The translations under genes were made by a program, and so were the position numbers. From Marmoricola sp. (GTDB taxonomy: Bacteria > Actinomycetota > Actinomycetes > Propionibacteriales > Nocardioidaceae): 64,000 bases of DNA. Under the pieces are notes generated by a model. It was not told the origin of the DNA. It made no database searches and saw nothing but the letters and a program-made list of their open reading frames with translations. Below are positions 41,733 through 49,563 of this stretch, one piece after another; position 1 is the first letter of the stretch, and each line of letters opens with the position of its first letter. Location: assembly GCA_025965195.1 (NCBI GenBank), contig JAOPXK010000059.1, positions 21,758-85,757 on the forward strand, given 5' to 3'.

Positions 41733-42983
41733 ATGGACTTCTCGCCCTCGCCCCGAGCCGCCGAGCTCACCGCCCGCGTCGCAGACTTCGTGAAGACGCA
41801 GATCGAGCCGATCGAGGAGCAGTATCACCGTGACGTCGATGCGCTCCGTGCGGAAGGCAGGCAGTGGGAGGAGCTGCCGGTCCTCGAGGAGCTGCGCGCC
41901 AAGGCGCGGGCGCTGGGGCTCTGGAACCTCTTCCTGCCAGCCGGCCACGAGCTCGACTATGCCAAGCAGTTCGGCACCGACGGAGGTGCCGGACTGTCGA
42001 ACGTCGACTACGCACCACTCGCGGAGCAGATGGGCCGGTCGTTCATCGCGCCGTACGTCTTCAACTGCAACGCGCCCGACACCGGCAACATGGAAGTGCT
42101 CCTCAAGTACGGCGATGAGGCGCAGCGCAGCGAGTGGCTGGAGCCGTTGCTCGACGGCCGGATCAGGTCGGCGTTCACCATGACCGAGCCGGCTGTTGCC
42201 TCATCCGACGCCACCAACATGGCCGCTACCGCCGTGGTCGACGGTGACGAGGTCGTCATCAACGGCCGCAAGTGGTGGTCGACCGGGGTCGGCCACCCGA
42301 ACTGCAGGATCTTCGTCTTCATGGGCCTCTCCGACCCGGAGGCCGACCGGCACCGGCGACACACGATGGTGCTGGTGCCTCGGGATGCTCCAGGGGTCAA
42401 GGTCGAGCGGCTGCTGACCACGATGGGCATCCACGACGAGCCGTTCGGGCACGGCGTGGTGTCGTTCGACGAGGTCCGGGTGCCCGCCTCCAACATCATC
42501 CTCGGCGCGGGGCGGGCCTTCGAGATCGCCCAGGGCCGCCTCGGGCCCGGCCGGGTGCATCACTGCATGCGGCTGATCGGCCAGGCCGAGGTCGCCCTGG
42601 AGCTGGCCATCAAGCGGGGACTGGCCCGTACGGCGTTCGGCAAGCCGCTGATCAACCTCGGCGGTAACCGCGAGCGGGTCGCCGACGCCCGGATCGCGAT
42701 CGACCAGGCCCGGCTGCTGGTCCTCAACGCCGCCTGGAAGCTCGACGAAGGTGGCGCGATCGCTGCAGTTTCAGAGGTCAGCCAGATCAAGGTGATCGTG
42801 CCCAACATGGCACAGCAGGTGATCGACATGGCGATGCAGATCCACGGCGGTGGGGGGTTGTCCTCGGACTTCCCGCTCGCCGGGATGTGGACGAACGCGC
42901 GGGCGCTTCGGCTGGCCGATGGGCCGGACGAGGTGCACCGGGGCGTCATTGCTCGGCTCGAGATCGGGAAGTACCAGTCGTGA
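41733..42983 (+). CDS. Acyl-CoA dehydrogenase of the ACAD10/11 (LvaC-like) type
   Basis: A 416-residue flavoprotein. It carries marks I associate with the ACAD10/ACAD11 subfamily rather than ordinary chain-length dehydrogenases: APDTGNMEVLLKYG, NGRKWWSTGVGHPNCRI, LGPGRVHHCMR, and RLADGPDEVH near the C-terminus. In mammals such enzymes act on 4-phosphorylated hydroxyacyl-CoAs and are fused to an APH-type kinase; in Pseudomonas LvaC plays the same part. Here the kinase is a separate gene, two genes downstream in the same operon. Its stop overlaps the SDR start (GTGA). Confidence 0.85.
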   Translation: MDFSPSPRAAELTARVADFVKTQIEPIEEQYHRDVDALRAEGRQWEELPVLEELRAKARALGLWNLFLPAGHELDYAKQFGTDGGAGLSNVDYAPLAEQMGRSFIAPYVFNCNAPDTGNMEVLLKYGDEAQRSEWLEPLLDGRIRSAFTMTEPAVASSDATNMAATAVVDGDEVVINGRKWWSTGVGHPNCRIFVFMGLSDPEADRHRRHTMVLVPRDAPGVKVERLLTTMGIHDEPFGHGVVSFDEVRVPASNIILGAGRAFEIAQGRLGPGRVHHCMRLIGQAEVALELAIKRGLARTAFGKPLINLGGNRERVADARIAIDQARLLVLNAAWKLDEGGAIAAVSEVSQIKVIVPNMAQQVIDMAMQIHGGGGLSSDFPLAGMWTNARALRLADGPDEVHRGVIARLEIGKYQS

Positions 42984-43942
42984 GGGTGCTGATCACCGGA
43001 GGTTCTTCCGGGCTGGGGGCGGCCCTTGCGCGGGCATTCTCTGCTCGTGGGGACTCGGTACTCATCTGCGATCTCAACCCACCGGTGGTTGGGGCGCCCT
43101 CCGGCGCCACCTCTGCCCCGGAGGGGGCCGGGGCGCCCAGCCACCCCTTCCGCTCGTTCCTCGCTCCAGGGGGGCCAGTCCCATCCACGGTCGCCCCGGC
43201 CCCCTCCGGGTCCGAGGCAGCGCCGTCCGCGGCCGCCCCCGCTTCCCCGGCGGACACCGCGTCGCCTGCGGGCGACGCGGCGCCGGCCACGACTGCTTAC
43301 CTGCACCTGGATGTTCGCTCGGAGGACGACTGGGCCGCTGCGCTCGACTGGGTCACCCGGAACTGGGGTGGGCTGGATGTGCTGGTCAACAACGCTGGTG
43401 TGGCCGGGGGTGGGCGGATCGATGTCGCGACCCTGGAGGAGTGGGAGTGGATCACCCAGATCAACCTGTTCGGGGTGGTGCGGGGGACTCGGGCGTTCGT
43501 GCCGATGTTCAAGGCACAGCGGTCCGGGTACATCGTGAACACTGCTTCGCTGGCCGGACTGGTTCATCCGGCGGGGATGGGGTCCTACAACGCGGTGAAG
43601 GCTGCTGTGGTGGCCTTCACCGAGACGACCGGGCACGAGCTGGCGTCGTACGGCGTGAAGGCGAGTGCGGTGTGCCCGTCGTACTTCAGGACCAACCTGG
43701 TCAGCTCCATGCAGGGTGCTGACAAGGGACTCGCTGCGATCATCAGCCATCTGGTGGAGAGCTCACCCGTCAGCGCGGACGACATCGCGGCTGCCGTGCT
43801 CGCCGGGATGGAGCGGGGCGACGAGATCATCCTTCCCGACGAGGCGGCCAGGCAGGCGTGGGGACTCAAGCAGTCCGACCGGGCGGCGTACGACAAGGTG
43901 ATGCGGGCGCAGGCCGCGAAGCTGGAGGCGCTCGGTGAGTGA
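42980..43942 (+). CDS. Short-chain dehydrogenase with Pro/Ala-rich insertion
   Basis: A 320-residue SDR. The cofactor motif TGGSSGLG, core NNAGVAGGG and active site SYNAVKA are intact. Between beta-2 (VLICDLN) and the next strand (AYLHLDV) about 70 Pro/Ala/Gly/Ser-rich residues (~34-104) are inserted; a normal SDR has only a short loop there. The gene overlaps the acyl-CoA dehydrogenase by 4 bp and the kinase by 8 bp. By analogy with LvaD it may interconvert keto- and hydroxyacyl-CoAs. Confidence 0.85.
   Translation: MRVLITGGSSGLGAALARAFSARGDSVLICDLNPPVVGAPSGATSAPEGAGAPSHPFRSFLAPGGPVPSTVAPAPSGSEAAPSAAAPASPADTASPAGDAAPATTAYLHLDVRSEDDWAAALDWVTRNWGGLDVLVNNAGVAGGGRIDVATLEEWEWITQINLFGVVRGTRAFVPMFKAQRSGYIVNTASLAGLVHPAGMGSYNAVKAAVVAFTETTGHELASYGVKASAVCPSYFRTNLVSSMQGADKGLAAIISHLVESSPVSADDIAAAVLAGMERGDEIILPDEAARQAWGLKQSDRAAYDKVMRAQAAKLEALGE
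43079..43291 (+). repeat. Low-complexity in-frame insertion in the SDR gene
   Basis: About 210 bp of GC-rich sequence encoding APSGATSAPEGAGAPS, then HPFRSFLAPGG and Ala/Pro runs. It contains GGGGCGCCC twice (about 43094 and 43131) around a CTCCGG/CCGGAG dyad, so it looks like a repeat-derived insertion rather than an ancestral loop. Confidence 0.6.
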
Positions 43943-44999
43943 GGACATCGAGGGCGCCGGGTCGGTCCGCGACGAGGACTCGTTCGACGTCGATGCCGTC
44001 GTCGACTGGCTGCGCGGACAGGGCGAGGCGATCACCGGCGAGGTCGCGGTGCAGCAGTTCAAGGGCGGGGCATCGAACCTCACCTACTCACTGCGATCCG
44101 TCGACCGGGACCTGATCCTGCGTCGGCCGCCGAGCGGGCAGAAGGCGAAGGGCGCACACGACATGGGGCGCGAGTTCACCATCCAGTCCGCGCTCAAGGA
44201 GCCGTTCAAGCTGGTGCCGGCGATGGTCGCGCTCTGCCAGGACGACTCGGTGATCGGCTCGGAGTTCTACGTGATGGAGCGCGTCGACGGGCTCATCCCG
44301 CGGCGTGACTTCCCGCCCGAGATGCGGCAGCTCGACGAGGCTCAGGTCCGGACGCTGTGCACCAACGCCCTCGACGTACTCATCTCGCTGCACCAGGTCG
44401 ACCTCGAGCCGACGGGGCTGGCGAGGATGGGCAAGGGGACCGGGTACGTCGAACGGCAGGTCTCCGGCTGGTCGACGCGCTATCGCAACGCTCGCACCGA
44501 GGACGCCTCCGACTACGAGCAGGTGATGGCCTGGCTCGACGAGCACCAGCCGGCCGACGTCGCGAACTGCATGATCCACAACGACTTCCGGTTCGACAAC
44601 CTGGTCCTCGACCGCCACGACCCGACGCGGCTGATCGCCTTGCTGGACTGGGAGATGGCCACGCTGGGCGACCCGCTGATGGACCTCGGCGGCACGATGG
44701 CCTACTGGGTCACCGATGCCGACGACGAGTTCTTCCAGATGTTCCGCAGGCAGCCGACGCACGTCGCTGGAATGTTCAGCCGCGAGGAAGCCGTCGACTA
44801 CTACTGCAAGGCGATGGGCTTCACCGTGACGCCGGAGCAGTGGCGCTTCTACGAAGTCTTCGGGCTGTTCCGGCTCGGCGTGATCGCGCAGCAGATCTAC
44901 TACCGCTACTTCCACAAGCAGACCCACAACGAGGCGTACGCCGTCTTCGGTCCGGCTGCGGTCTACCTCGATGAGCGTTGCCGCTCGCTGATCAGCTGA
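43935..44999 (+). CDS. APH-family phosphotransferase (LvaA/ACAD11-kinase-like)
   Basis: A 354-residue kinase-fold protein of the aminoglycoside-phosphotransferase superfamily. The N-lobe has GGASNLTYSL and VIGSEFYVMERVDG; the catalytic loop is MIHNDFRFDNLVLD and the metal-binding site LLDWEMATLGDP. This subfamily occurs beside or fused to ACAD10/11-type dehydrogenases and phosphorylates the 4-hydroxyl of acyl-CoAs. GTG 43935 overlaps the SDR by 8 bp, and its stop overlaps the phosphatase start by one base (TGATG). Confidence 0.87.
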   Translation: MSEDIEGAGSVRDEDSFDVDAVVDWLRGQGEAITGEVAVQQFKGGASNLTYSLRSVDRDLILRRPPSGQKAKGAHDMGREFTIQSALKEPFKLVPAMVALCQDDSVIGSEFYVMERVDGLIPRRDFPPEMRQLDEAQVRTLCTNALDVLISLHQVDLEPTGLARMGKGTGYVERQVSGWSTRYRNARTEDASDYEQVMAWLDEHQPADVANCMIHNDFRFDNLVLDRHDPTRLIALLDWEMATLGDPLMDLGGTMAYWVTDADDEFFQMFRRQPTHVAGMFSREEAVDYYCKAMGFTVTPEQWRFYEVFGLFRLGVIAQQIYYRYFHKQTHNEAYAVFGPAAVYLDERCRSLIS

Positions 45000-45664
45000 T
45001 GGGGCAGCTTCTTCTGGTGCGCCACGGCCAGGCTTCCTGGGGCGCCGACGACTACGACGTGCTCTCGTCGACCGGTCATGAACAGTCGGCGGTGTTGGGG
45101 AAGGCGCTTGCCGCACGAGGGATCCTGCCCGATCGCATCGTGCACGGGACGATGCGCCGGCACCGGGAGACGGCGGAGTCGGCAGGGCTGGTCTCGGCCG
45201 GAGTTGGCCAGGCCGTCGTCGACCCGGGCTGGGACGAGTTCGACCATGTCGGCATGCTCGCGGCACATCCCGCCGACTTCGAGGGCCGCAAGCCGAGCAA
45301 GGCCGAGTTCCAGGAATGGTTCGAGGCTGCGACCGACCGGTGGACGAGTGGCGTGCACGCCGACTATGCCGAGTCGTTCGCGGCCTTCACGGTGCGAGTC
45401 GACGACGCCCTGCGACGTACGGCGGAGGCGACCGGCTCGGGCACCACGATCGTGTTCTCGAGCGGCGGCCCGATCTCGTGGGCGACGGCATCCCTGCTGG
45501 CAGACCTGCCGGGTGGCGCGACAGCGTTGTGGCGCAAGCTGAATCCGGTCTGCGTGAACTCCGGCGTCACCAGGATCGTGACGGGTCGGCGTGGGCTGAC
45601 GCTGGTCAGCTTCAACGAGCACGCTCATCTCGACGGCCGGCCAGAGCTGCTCACCTACCGCTGA
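44999..45664 (+). CDS. Histidine phosphatase superfamily protein
   Basis: A 221-residue phosphoglycerate-mutase-like phosphatase. The catalytic motif LLLVRHGQAS is at the N-terminus, and the second His is probably in VFSSGGPISW or the adjacent segment, where an unusual SGG replaces SHGG, so the second catalytic His may be missing. Start codon overlaps the kinase stop. Being the last gene in a kinase operon, it may remove the phosphate or proofread an intermediate. Confidence 0.8.
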   Translation: MGQLLLVRHGQASWGADDYDVLSSTGHEQSAVLGKALAARGILPDRIVHGTMRRHRETAESAGLVSAGVGQAVVDPGWDEFDHVGMLAAHPADFEGRKPSKAEFQEWFEAATDRWTSGVHADYAESFAAFTVRVDDALRRTAEATGSGTTIVFSSGGPISWATASLLADLPGGATALWRKLNPVCVNSGVTRIVTGRRGLTLVSFNEHAHLDGRPELLTYR

Positions 45665-45675
45665 GTCCGGGTGGC

Positions 45676-46182
45676 TCAGCTCGCCGGATCGGCGCTCGCC
45701 GTCAGGGCCTCGACGTCGGCAGGGGTGAGCCCGGAGAGGTCGGGTACGCCGGACATCACCTCGATCCGGGTGCCGTCCGGGTCGAGCAGGTAGAGCAGCT
45801 GCGTCGCGCCCGGACCCTCGCCGAGCGTCGTCAGGGTGTGCTCGAGGACGGCGCCTCCATGGGTGCGGACCAGCTCGGACAGGTCGTGGATCCCTTCGAC
45901 CCGGAAGGACAGGTGGGTGAAGCCGAGCGCGGTCATCGACTTGCGCTCACCGGTTCCGGTCGTGGGCACGTCGACCCACTGCAACAGCTCCACGCGCACA
46001 TCACTGCGGAGGAGCATGGCCGACTTGAAGGCGCCCGACTGTTCCATCGTGGCCGCGACCTCGTCGGCCGAGAAGTCCAGCGCGTAGAGCTGGGCGAAGC
46101 CGAAGACCTCGCGATAGAACCGCACCGACCGGTCCAGGTCGGACACGCAGATTCCGACGTGTGAGAACCCCTGCAGCGGCAT
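45676..46182 (-). CDS. VOC-family protein (two-module glyoxalase fold)
   Basis: A 168-residue VOC protein: HVGICVSDLDRSVRFYREVF in the first module and LGFTHLSFRVEGIHDL in the second, ending with YLLDPDGTRIEVMSG (metal-ligand Glu). ATG 46182 places the first strand at the N-terminus; ATG 46209 is an alternative. It is convergent with the phosphatase and divergent from an SDR gene. Substrate unknown. Confidence 0.78.
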   Translation of the reverse strand: MPLQGFSHVGICVSDLDRSVRFYREVFGFAQLYALDFSADEVAATMEQSGAFKSAMLLRSDVRVELLQWVDVPTTGTGERKSMTALGFTHLSFRVEGIHDLSELVRTHGGAVLEHTLTTLGEGPGATQLLYLLDPDGTRIEVMSGVPDLSGLTPADVEALTASADPAS

Positions 46183-46233
46183 GCGGGACAGCAAACCACA
46201 CCATTGCACCGAGGCACCTGTCAGGATTCACGG

Positions 46234-46983
46234 ATGTCGAAGACGATCCTCATCACCGGTGCCAGCTCCGGTCTCGGCGCCGAGATGGCCCGCCAGTTCG
46301 CCGACCTCGGTCATGACCTCGCACTGTGCGCCCGGCGTACCGAGAAGCTCGAGACCCTCAAGGCCGAGATCCACGCCAGCCATCCCGAGCGCCGGGTCGA
46401 GGTCCGCGCGCTCGACGTCAACGATGACGCCCAGGTCTTCGCGGTCTTCAACGCGTTCAGGGACGACTTCGGCACGATCGACCGCGTCATCATCAACGCC
46501 GGGGTGGGCAAGGGCGCGCCGCTCGGCACCGGCAAGTACGACGCCAACCGGCAGACCGCGATGACCAACTTCGTCGCGGCCCTGTGCCAGACGGAGGCGG
46601 CGATGGAGATCTTCCGCGCCCAGAACGCGGGGCATCTGGTGATGATCAGCTCGATGTCGGCGATGCGCGGCCTGCCGAAGGCGCAGACGACGTACGCCGC
46701 CACCAAGGCCGGCGTCGCCCACCTTGTCGAGGGGCTTCGGCTCGAGCTCCTCGGCAAGCCGATCAAGGTGACCGTGCTCTACCCGGGCTACAACGTCTCG
46801 GAGATGAACGACGTGGTCGCCTCGGAGACGCCGATGATGGCGTCCACCGAGAAGGGCGTGCGGGCGATGGTCTCGGCCATCGAGAAGGAGAAGGCTGCGG
46901 CGTGCGTGCCGCCGCTCCCGTGGGCCCCGTTGTCGGTGGTGATGAAGCACGCCCCGCTGCCGGTGCTCAGGAAGCTGCTCTGA
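46234..46983 (+). CDS. Short-chain dehydrogenase/reductase
   Basis: A 249-residue SDR with ILITGASSGLGAEMARQF, INAGVGKG and YAATKAGV (catalytic Tyr and Lys). The C-terminal part (AMVSAIEKEKAAACVPPLPW) resembles SDRs that act on long acyl substrates in mycobacteria. CAGGAT six bases before the ATG resembles the leaderless layout weakly. Its last 17 bp overlap the convergent PH-domain gene. Confidence 0.83.
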   Translation: MSKTILITGASSGLGAEMARQFADLGHDLALCARRTEKLETLKAEIHASHPERRVEVRALDVNDDAQVFAVFNAFRDDFGTIDRVIINAGVGKGAPLGTGKYDANRQTAMTNFVAALCQTEAAMEIFRAQNAGHLVMISSMSAMRGLPKAQTTYAATKAGVAHLVEGLRLELLGKPIKVTVLYPGYNVSEMNDVVASETPMMASTEKGVRAMVSAIEKEKAAACVPPLPWAPLSVVMKHAPLPVLRKLL

Positions 46984-48553
46984 GGAACTGGCGAAGCAGC
47001 CCGGGCACGGCCTCGTCGGCGAGAGCGATCGCGACACCTTCGGACAAGTCGTACGCCGTATAGGCCTGCTTGCCCGCGGATGTCGTCGCCGTCAGCCGGA
47101 CGACGCCGACGCGCTTCTGGAACCAGGACTGCCGGATGTTCCAGCCGATGATGCCGCTGCGCTGCAGGGCATCGCGGCGGCCGCGGAACGATCCCGACCG
47201 GACGATCAGGTACTTCGACGTGAGCGCATGTCCCAGACCGGCATAGCGGTCACGGGCGAGCGCGGTGGCGGCGACGAAGACGAGCAGCGAGACGGGCACC
47301 AGCCAGGGCGGCCAGTCCCACGCCAGCCAGCCGACCACGAGGAACGCCGGGAGAACAGCTGCCCCGGAAAGGGCTCGGGCGTAGCGCCGTCTCCTCGCAG
47401 CAGGACCGTGTGGCAGCAGGGCCGCGGTGAACGGACCGGTCTCCTCGAGCACGGCCTCGCCGACCCCGACGACGACGGCGGTCGGCGCGGGTGGCACCAG
47501 CGGCGAGCTGCCGCGAGAGCGTCTGTCGAGCCCGGTGACGATCGCGCTCAGATGGCCCGCGCCCGCGAGCCGGAGGCCGAGCGGCTCGTGAATCTCCAGG
47601 CCACGCACGCGTTCCTTGTCGAGGCTGGTCTCGCGGGTGGTGAGCAGCCCGCGGCGGATGTGGAAGGACCGGCCGTTGCGGTCGCGCGAGAGCGTGAAGC
47701 CCCAGTTGGTCAGGATGTAGCCGAGCGCGGACAGGACCGAGATCACCACGATCACGATGACCAGTCCGACGAGGACCGACAGCCAGACAGGGCTCTCCTT
47801 GACGCGGGTGGTGAGCTCGGAGCCGTTGACGTCGTTGACCAGCCGGGCCAGGAAGGAGTTCGTCGCTGCCAGCGCGCCGAACGCGATCAACAACCCGGAC
47901 GTGGTCAGTGGGGCGTACCTGACCCAGGCCGGATCCAGCCGGAGCAGCACGATGTCGTCGATCAGCGCTCCGGTGGTCGAGCCAGTCCTGGTGGTGGAGC
48001 CAGTCCCAGTGGTCGAGCCAGTCCCAGCGGTCGAGCTTGTCGAGACCCCGGAGTCCTCGGAGACCCCGGAGACCTCCGAGACCTCCCTGGAGCGGTGCAG
48101 CAGCTCGACGCGGAGCGCACGGGCGTCGTGACCCCTCAGCGAGTCGAGCTCGAGCTTCTCCGAACCGGACTTCGACGCGCTGCCGGTGCCGATCTTGACC
48201 TTGGCCAGGCCGAGGATCCGGTGGATCGGAGACGCGGTCAGCTCGACGGTGCGGACCCGGTCGATCGGCGCGGTGAGCACGTTCCTGCTGATCAGCCCGC
48301 GACGCAGCTCGATCTGGCTGCCGGTGATCCGGAAGCTGGTGGTGGCGAACCGCATGATGCCGAGCAGGATCGGGACGGCGATGCCACCGATGTGCCAGTA
48401 GAGGCTGCTGCCTTCCTGCGAGGAGCCGACGAAGAAGAAGCCGATCACCAGTGGCAGAAACCGGATCAGCTCGTTGACCGGGTGCACCAGCAGCATCCGG
48501 CTGTCCAGCCGCCGCCAGCCTGCGGCCCGCTGCAGCTCGCGCGCTTCGGTCAC
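46967..48553 (-). CDS. PH-domain membrane protein (YdbT-like)
   Basis: A 528-residue protein with bacterial PH (bPH2) domains and several helices: two after the N-terminus (FLPLVIGFFFVGSS), a pair in the middle (VLVGLVIVIVVISVLSALGY) and another pair later. PH modules show FRITGSQIELRRGLISRNVL and FTLSRDRNGRSFHIRRGLL. The layout matches B. subtilis YdbT, which works with YdbS; the shorter partner is the adjacent upstream gene, overlapping by 4 bp. A 50-residue Ser/Thr/Gly stretch (TGSTTGTGSTTRTGSTTG) in one loop is encoded by expanded copies of the dispersed palindromic repeat. YdbS/YdbT are linked to resistance to antimicrobial compounds, by family only. Confidence 0.8.
   Translation of the reverse strand: MTEARELQRAAGWRRLDSRMLLVHPVNELIRFLPLVIGFFFVGSSQEGSSLYWHIGGIAVPILLGIMRFATTSFRITGSQIELRRGLISRNVLTAPIDRVRTVELTASPIHRILGLAKVKIGTGSASKSGSEKLELDSLRGHDARALRVELLHRSREVSEVSGVSEDSGVSTSSTAGTGSTTGTGSTTRTGSTTGALIDDIVLLRLDPAWVRYAPLTTSGLLIAFGALAATNSFLARLVNDVNGSELTTRVKESPVWLSVLVGLVIVIVVISVLSALGYILTNWGFTLSRDRNGRSFHIRRGLLTTRETSLDKERVRGLEIHEPLGLRLAGAGHLSAIVTGLDRRSRGSSPLVPPAPTAVVVGVGEAVLEETGPFTAALLPHGPAARRRRYARALSGAAVLPAFLVVGWLAWDWPPWLVPVSLLVFVAATALARDRYAGLGHALTSKYLIVRSGSFRGRRDALQRSGIIGWNIRQSWFQKRVGVVRLTATTSAGKQAYTAYDLSEGVAIALADEAVPGLLRQFLRAAS
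47971..48047. repeat. Expanded dispersed repeat in the PH-domain gene
   Basis: Four units of the type GGTGGTCGAGCCAGTCCC start at 47972, 47990, 48008 and 48026 (18-bp period). The last merges with a full repeat copy, GGTCGAGCTTGTCGAGACC at 48029-48047. Confidence 0.8.
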
Positions 48554-49038
48554 GTGGCGTCGCCCGGCTCTGCCTGGGTACGGCGGGTCAGCTCGTCGAC
48601 GAGCCGTTGGGCGACGTCCTTGTCGAGTCCGTGGATCTTCAGTGGCCCGGCCGCGGATGCCGTCGTGACGGTGACCGAGGCGAGCCCGACGATCCGGGAG
48701 ATCGCACCCTGCTCGAAGTCGACGGTCTGCACGCGGGACATCGGAGCGATCCGCCGCTCGAGGGTCAGCCAGCCGGTCTGGATGAACACGGCGGTCTCGG
48801 TGCTCTCCCAGCGGTGCACCCGGTAACGGATCATCGGCATCAGCACGAGGTAGGTCAGCGCGACGACGACGTACAGGACCCAGACCCACCACGGCATCGA
48901 GAACCAGTTCCACCGCCCAGTCACGAGCCAGAGGACGACAGCGCCGATGATCGCCTGTCCGAGTGCCAGGCAGACCCAGAGGACCGGCGCCTTGGTGGAG
49001 ACCCGGTGCACAGGATCGCGGAGCTGCAGATCGGTCAT
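48550..49038 (-). CDS. PH-domain membrane protein (YdbS-like)
   Basis: A 162-residue protein with two helices (LWVCLALGQAIIGAVVLWLV and WVLYVVVALTYLVLM) followed by one bPH2 domain (ESTETAVFIQTGWLTLERRI). It is the short partner of the YdbT-like gene and leads the two-gene operon. ATG 49038 is chosen because TAGGGT lies seven bases upstream and the N-terminus is then conserved; the frame is open further but runs through a large hairpin. Confidence 0.8.
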   Translation of the reverse strand: MTDLQLRDPVHRVSTKAPVLWVCLALGQAIIGAVVLWLVTGRWNWFSMPWWVWVLYVVVALTYLVLMPMIRYRVHRWESTETAVFIQTGWLTLERRIAPMSRVQTVDFEQGAISRIVGLASVTVTTASAAGPLKIHGLDKDVAQRLVDELTRRTQAEPGDAT

Positions 49039-49045
49039 GGAGTCC

Positions 49046-49051
49046 ACCCTA
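49046..49051 (-). promoter_or_regulatory. -10 hexamer TAGGGT, leaderless promoter
   Basis: TAGGGT on the minus strand, seven bases, then ATG 49038. Confidence 0.5.
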
Positions 49052-49082
49052 GGCAGTTGGGGCGAGCAGTTTTCCCACGGTA

Positions 49083-49142
49083 TGAACCCAAACCTCCTCT
49101 TCGCACACGTCGTGATGTGTGCGAAGAGGAGGTTTGGGTTCA
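49083..49142. repeat. Large perfect hairpin in a divergent promoter region
   Basis: A perfect 26-base arm (49083-49108, beginning TGAACCCAAACCTCCTCTTC) and its complement (49117-49142) flank an 8-base loop. It lies between two divergent genes with leaderless promoters, so it is not a terminator for either. Nothing else lies in this 147-bp gap apart from the two -10 elements. Confidence 0.9.
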
Positions 49143-49172
49143 CAGCCTGTGAAAGCGGTAGGCGGCGGCCCT

Positions 49173-49178
49173 TACTCT
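49173..49178 (+). promoter_or_regulatory. -10 hexamer TACTCT
   Basis: TACTCT, seven bases (which include GGGAGG), then ATG 49186. Confidence 0.45.
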
Positions 49179-49185
49179 GGGAGGC

Positions 49186-49563
49186 ATGAGCGGACGAGTC
49201 GTACATTTCGAGATCCCCTTCGATGACGGGGACCGCGCACGGAGCTTCTATCGGGACGCCTTCGGCTGGAACGTCCAGGAGATCCCGGACATGCACTACA
49301 CGATCGTGTCCACCGGGGAGGTGGGCGAAGACGGCTTTCCGGCCGAGAAGGGCTACATCGGCGGCGGCATGCTGAAGCGCGAGAGCCCGACCGACCGGCC
49401 GGTGATCACCATCGAGGTCGATGACATCGATGAGGCGCTGGCCAGGATCGAGTCGCTCGGCGGGATGACCCTCGTCGGTCGTCAGGCCGTCGGCGAGATG
49501 GGCTTTGCGGCGTACTTCAAGGACGTCGAGGGCAACCTGATGGGTCTGTTCCAGCCGCGCTAG
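49186..49563 (+). CDS. VOC-family protein
   Basis: A 125-residue VOC protein similar to the actinobacterial CFP32/27-kDa-antigen-type modules: VVHFEIPFDDGDRARSFYRD at the start and FKDVEGNLMGLFQPR at the end. Substrate unknown. Its TAG stop overlaps the convergent TetR stop by 4 bp. Confidence 0.8.
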   Translation: MSGRVVHFEIPFDDGDRARSFYRDAFGWNVQEIPDMHYTIVSTGEVGEDGFPAEKGYIGGGMLKRESPTDRPVITIEVDDIDEALARIESLGGMTLVGRQAVGEMGFAAYFKDVEGNLMGLFQPR

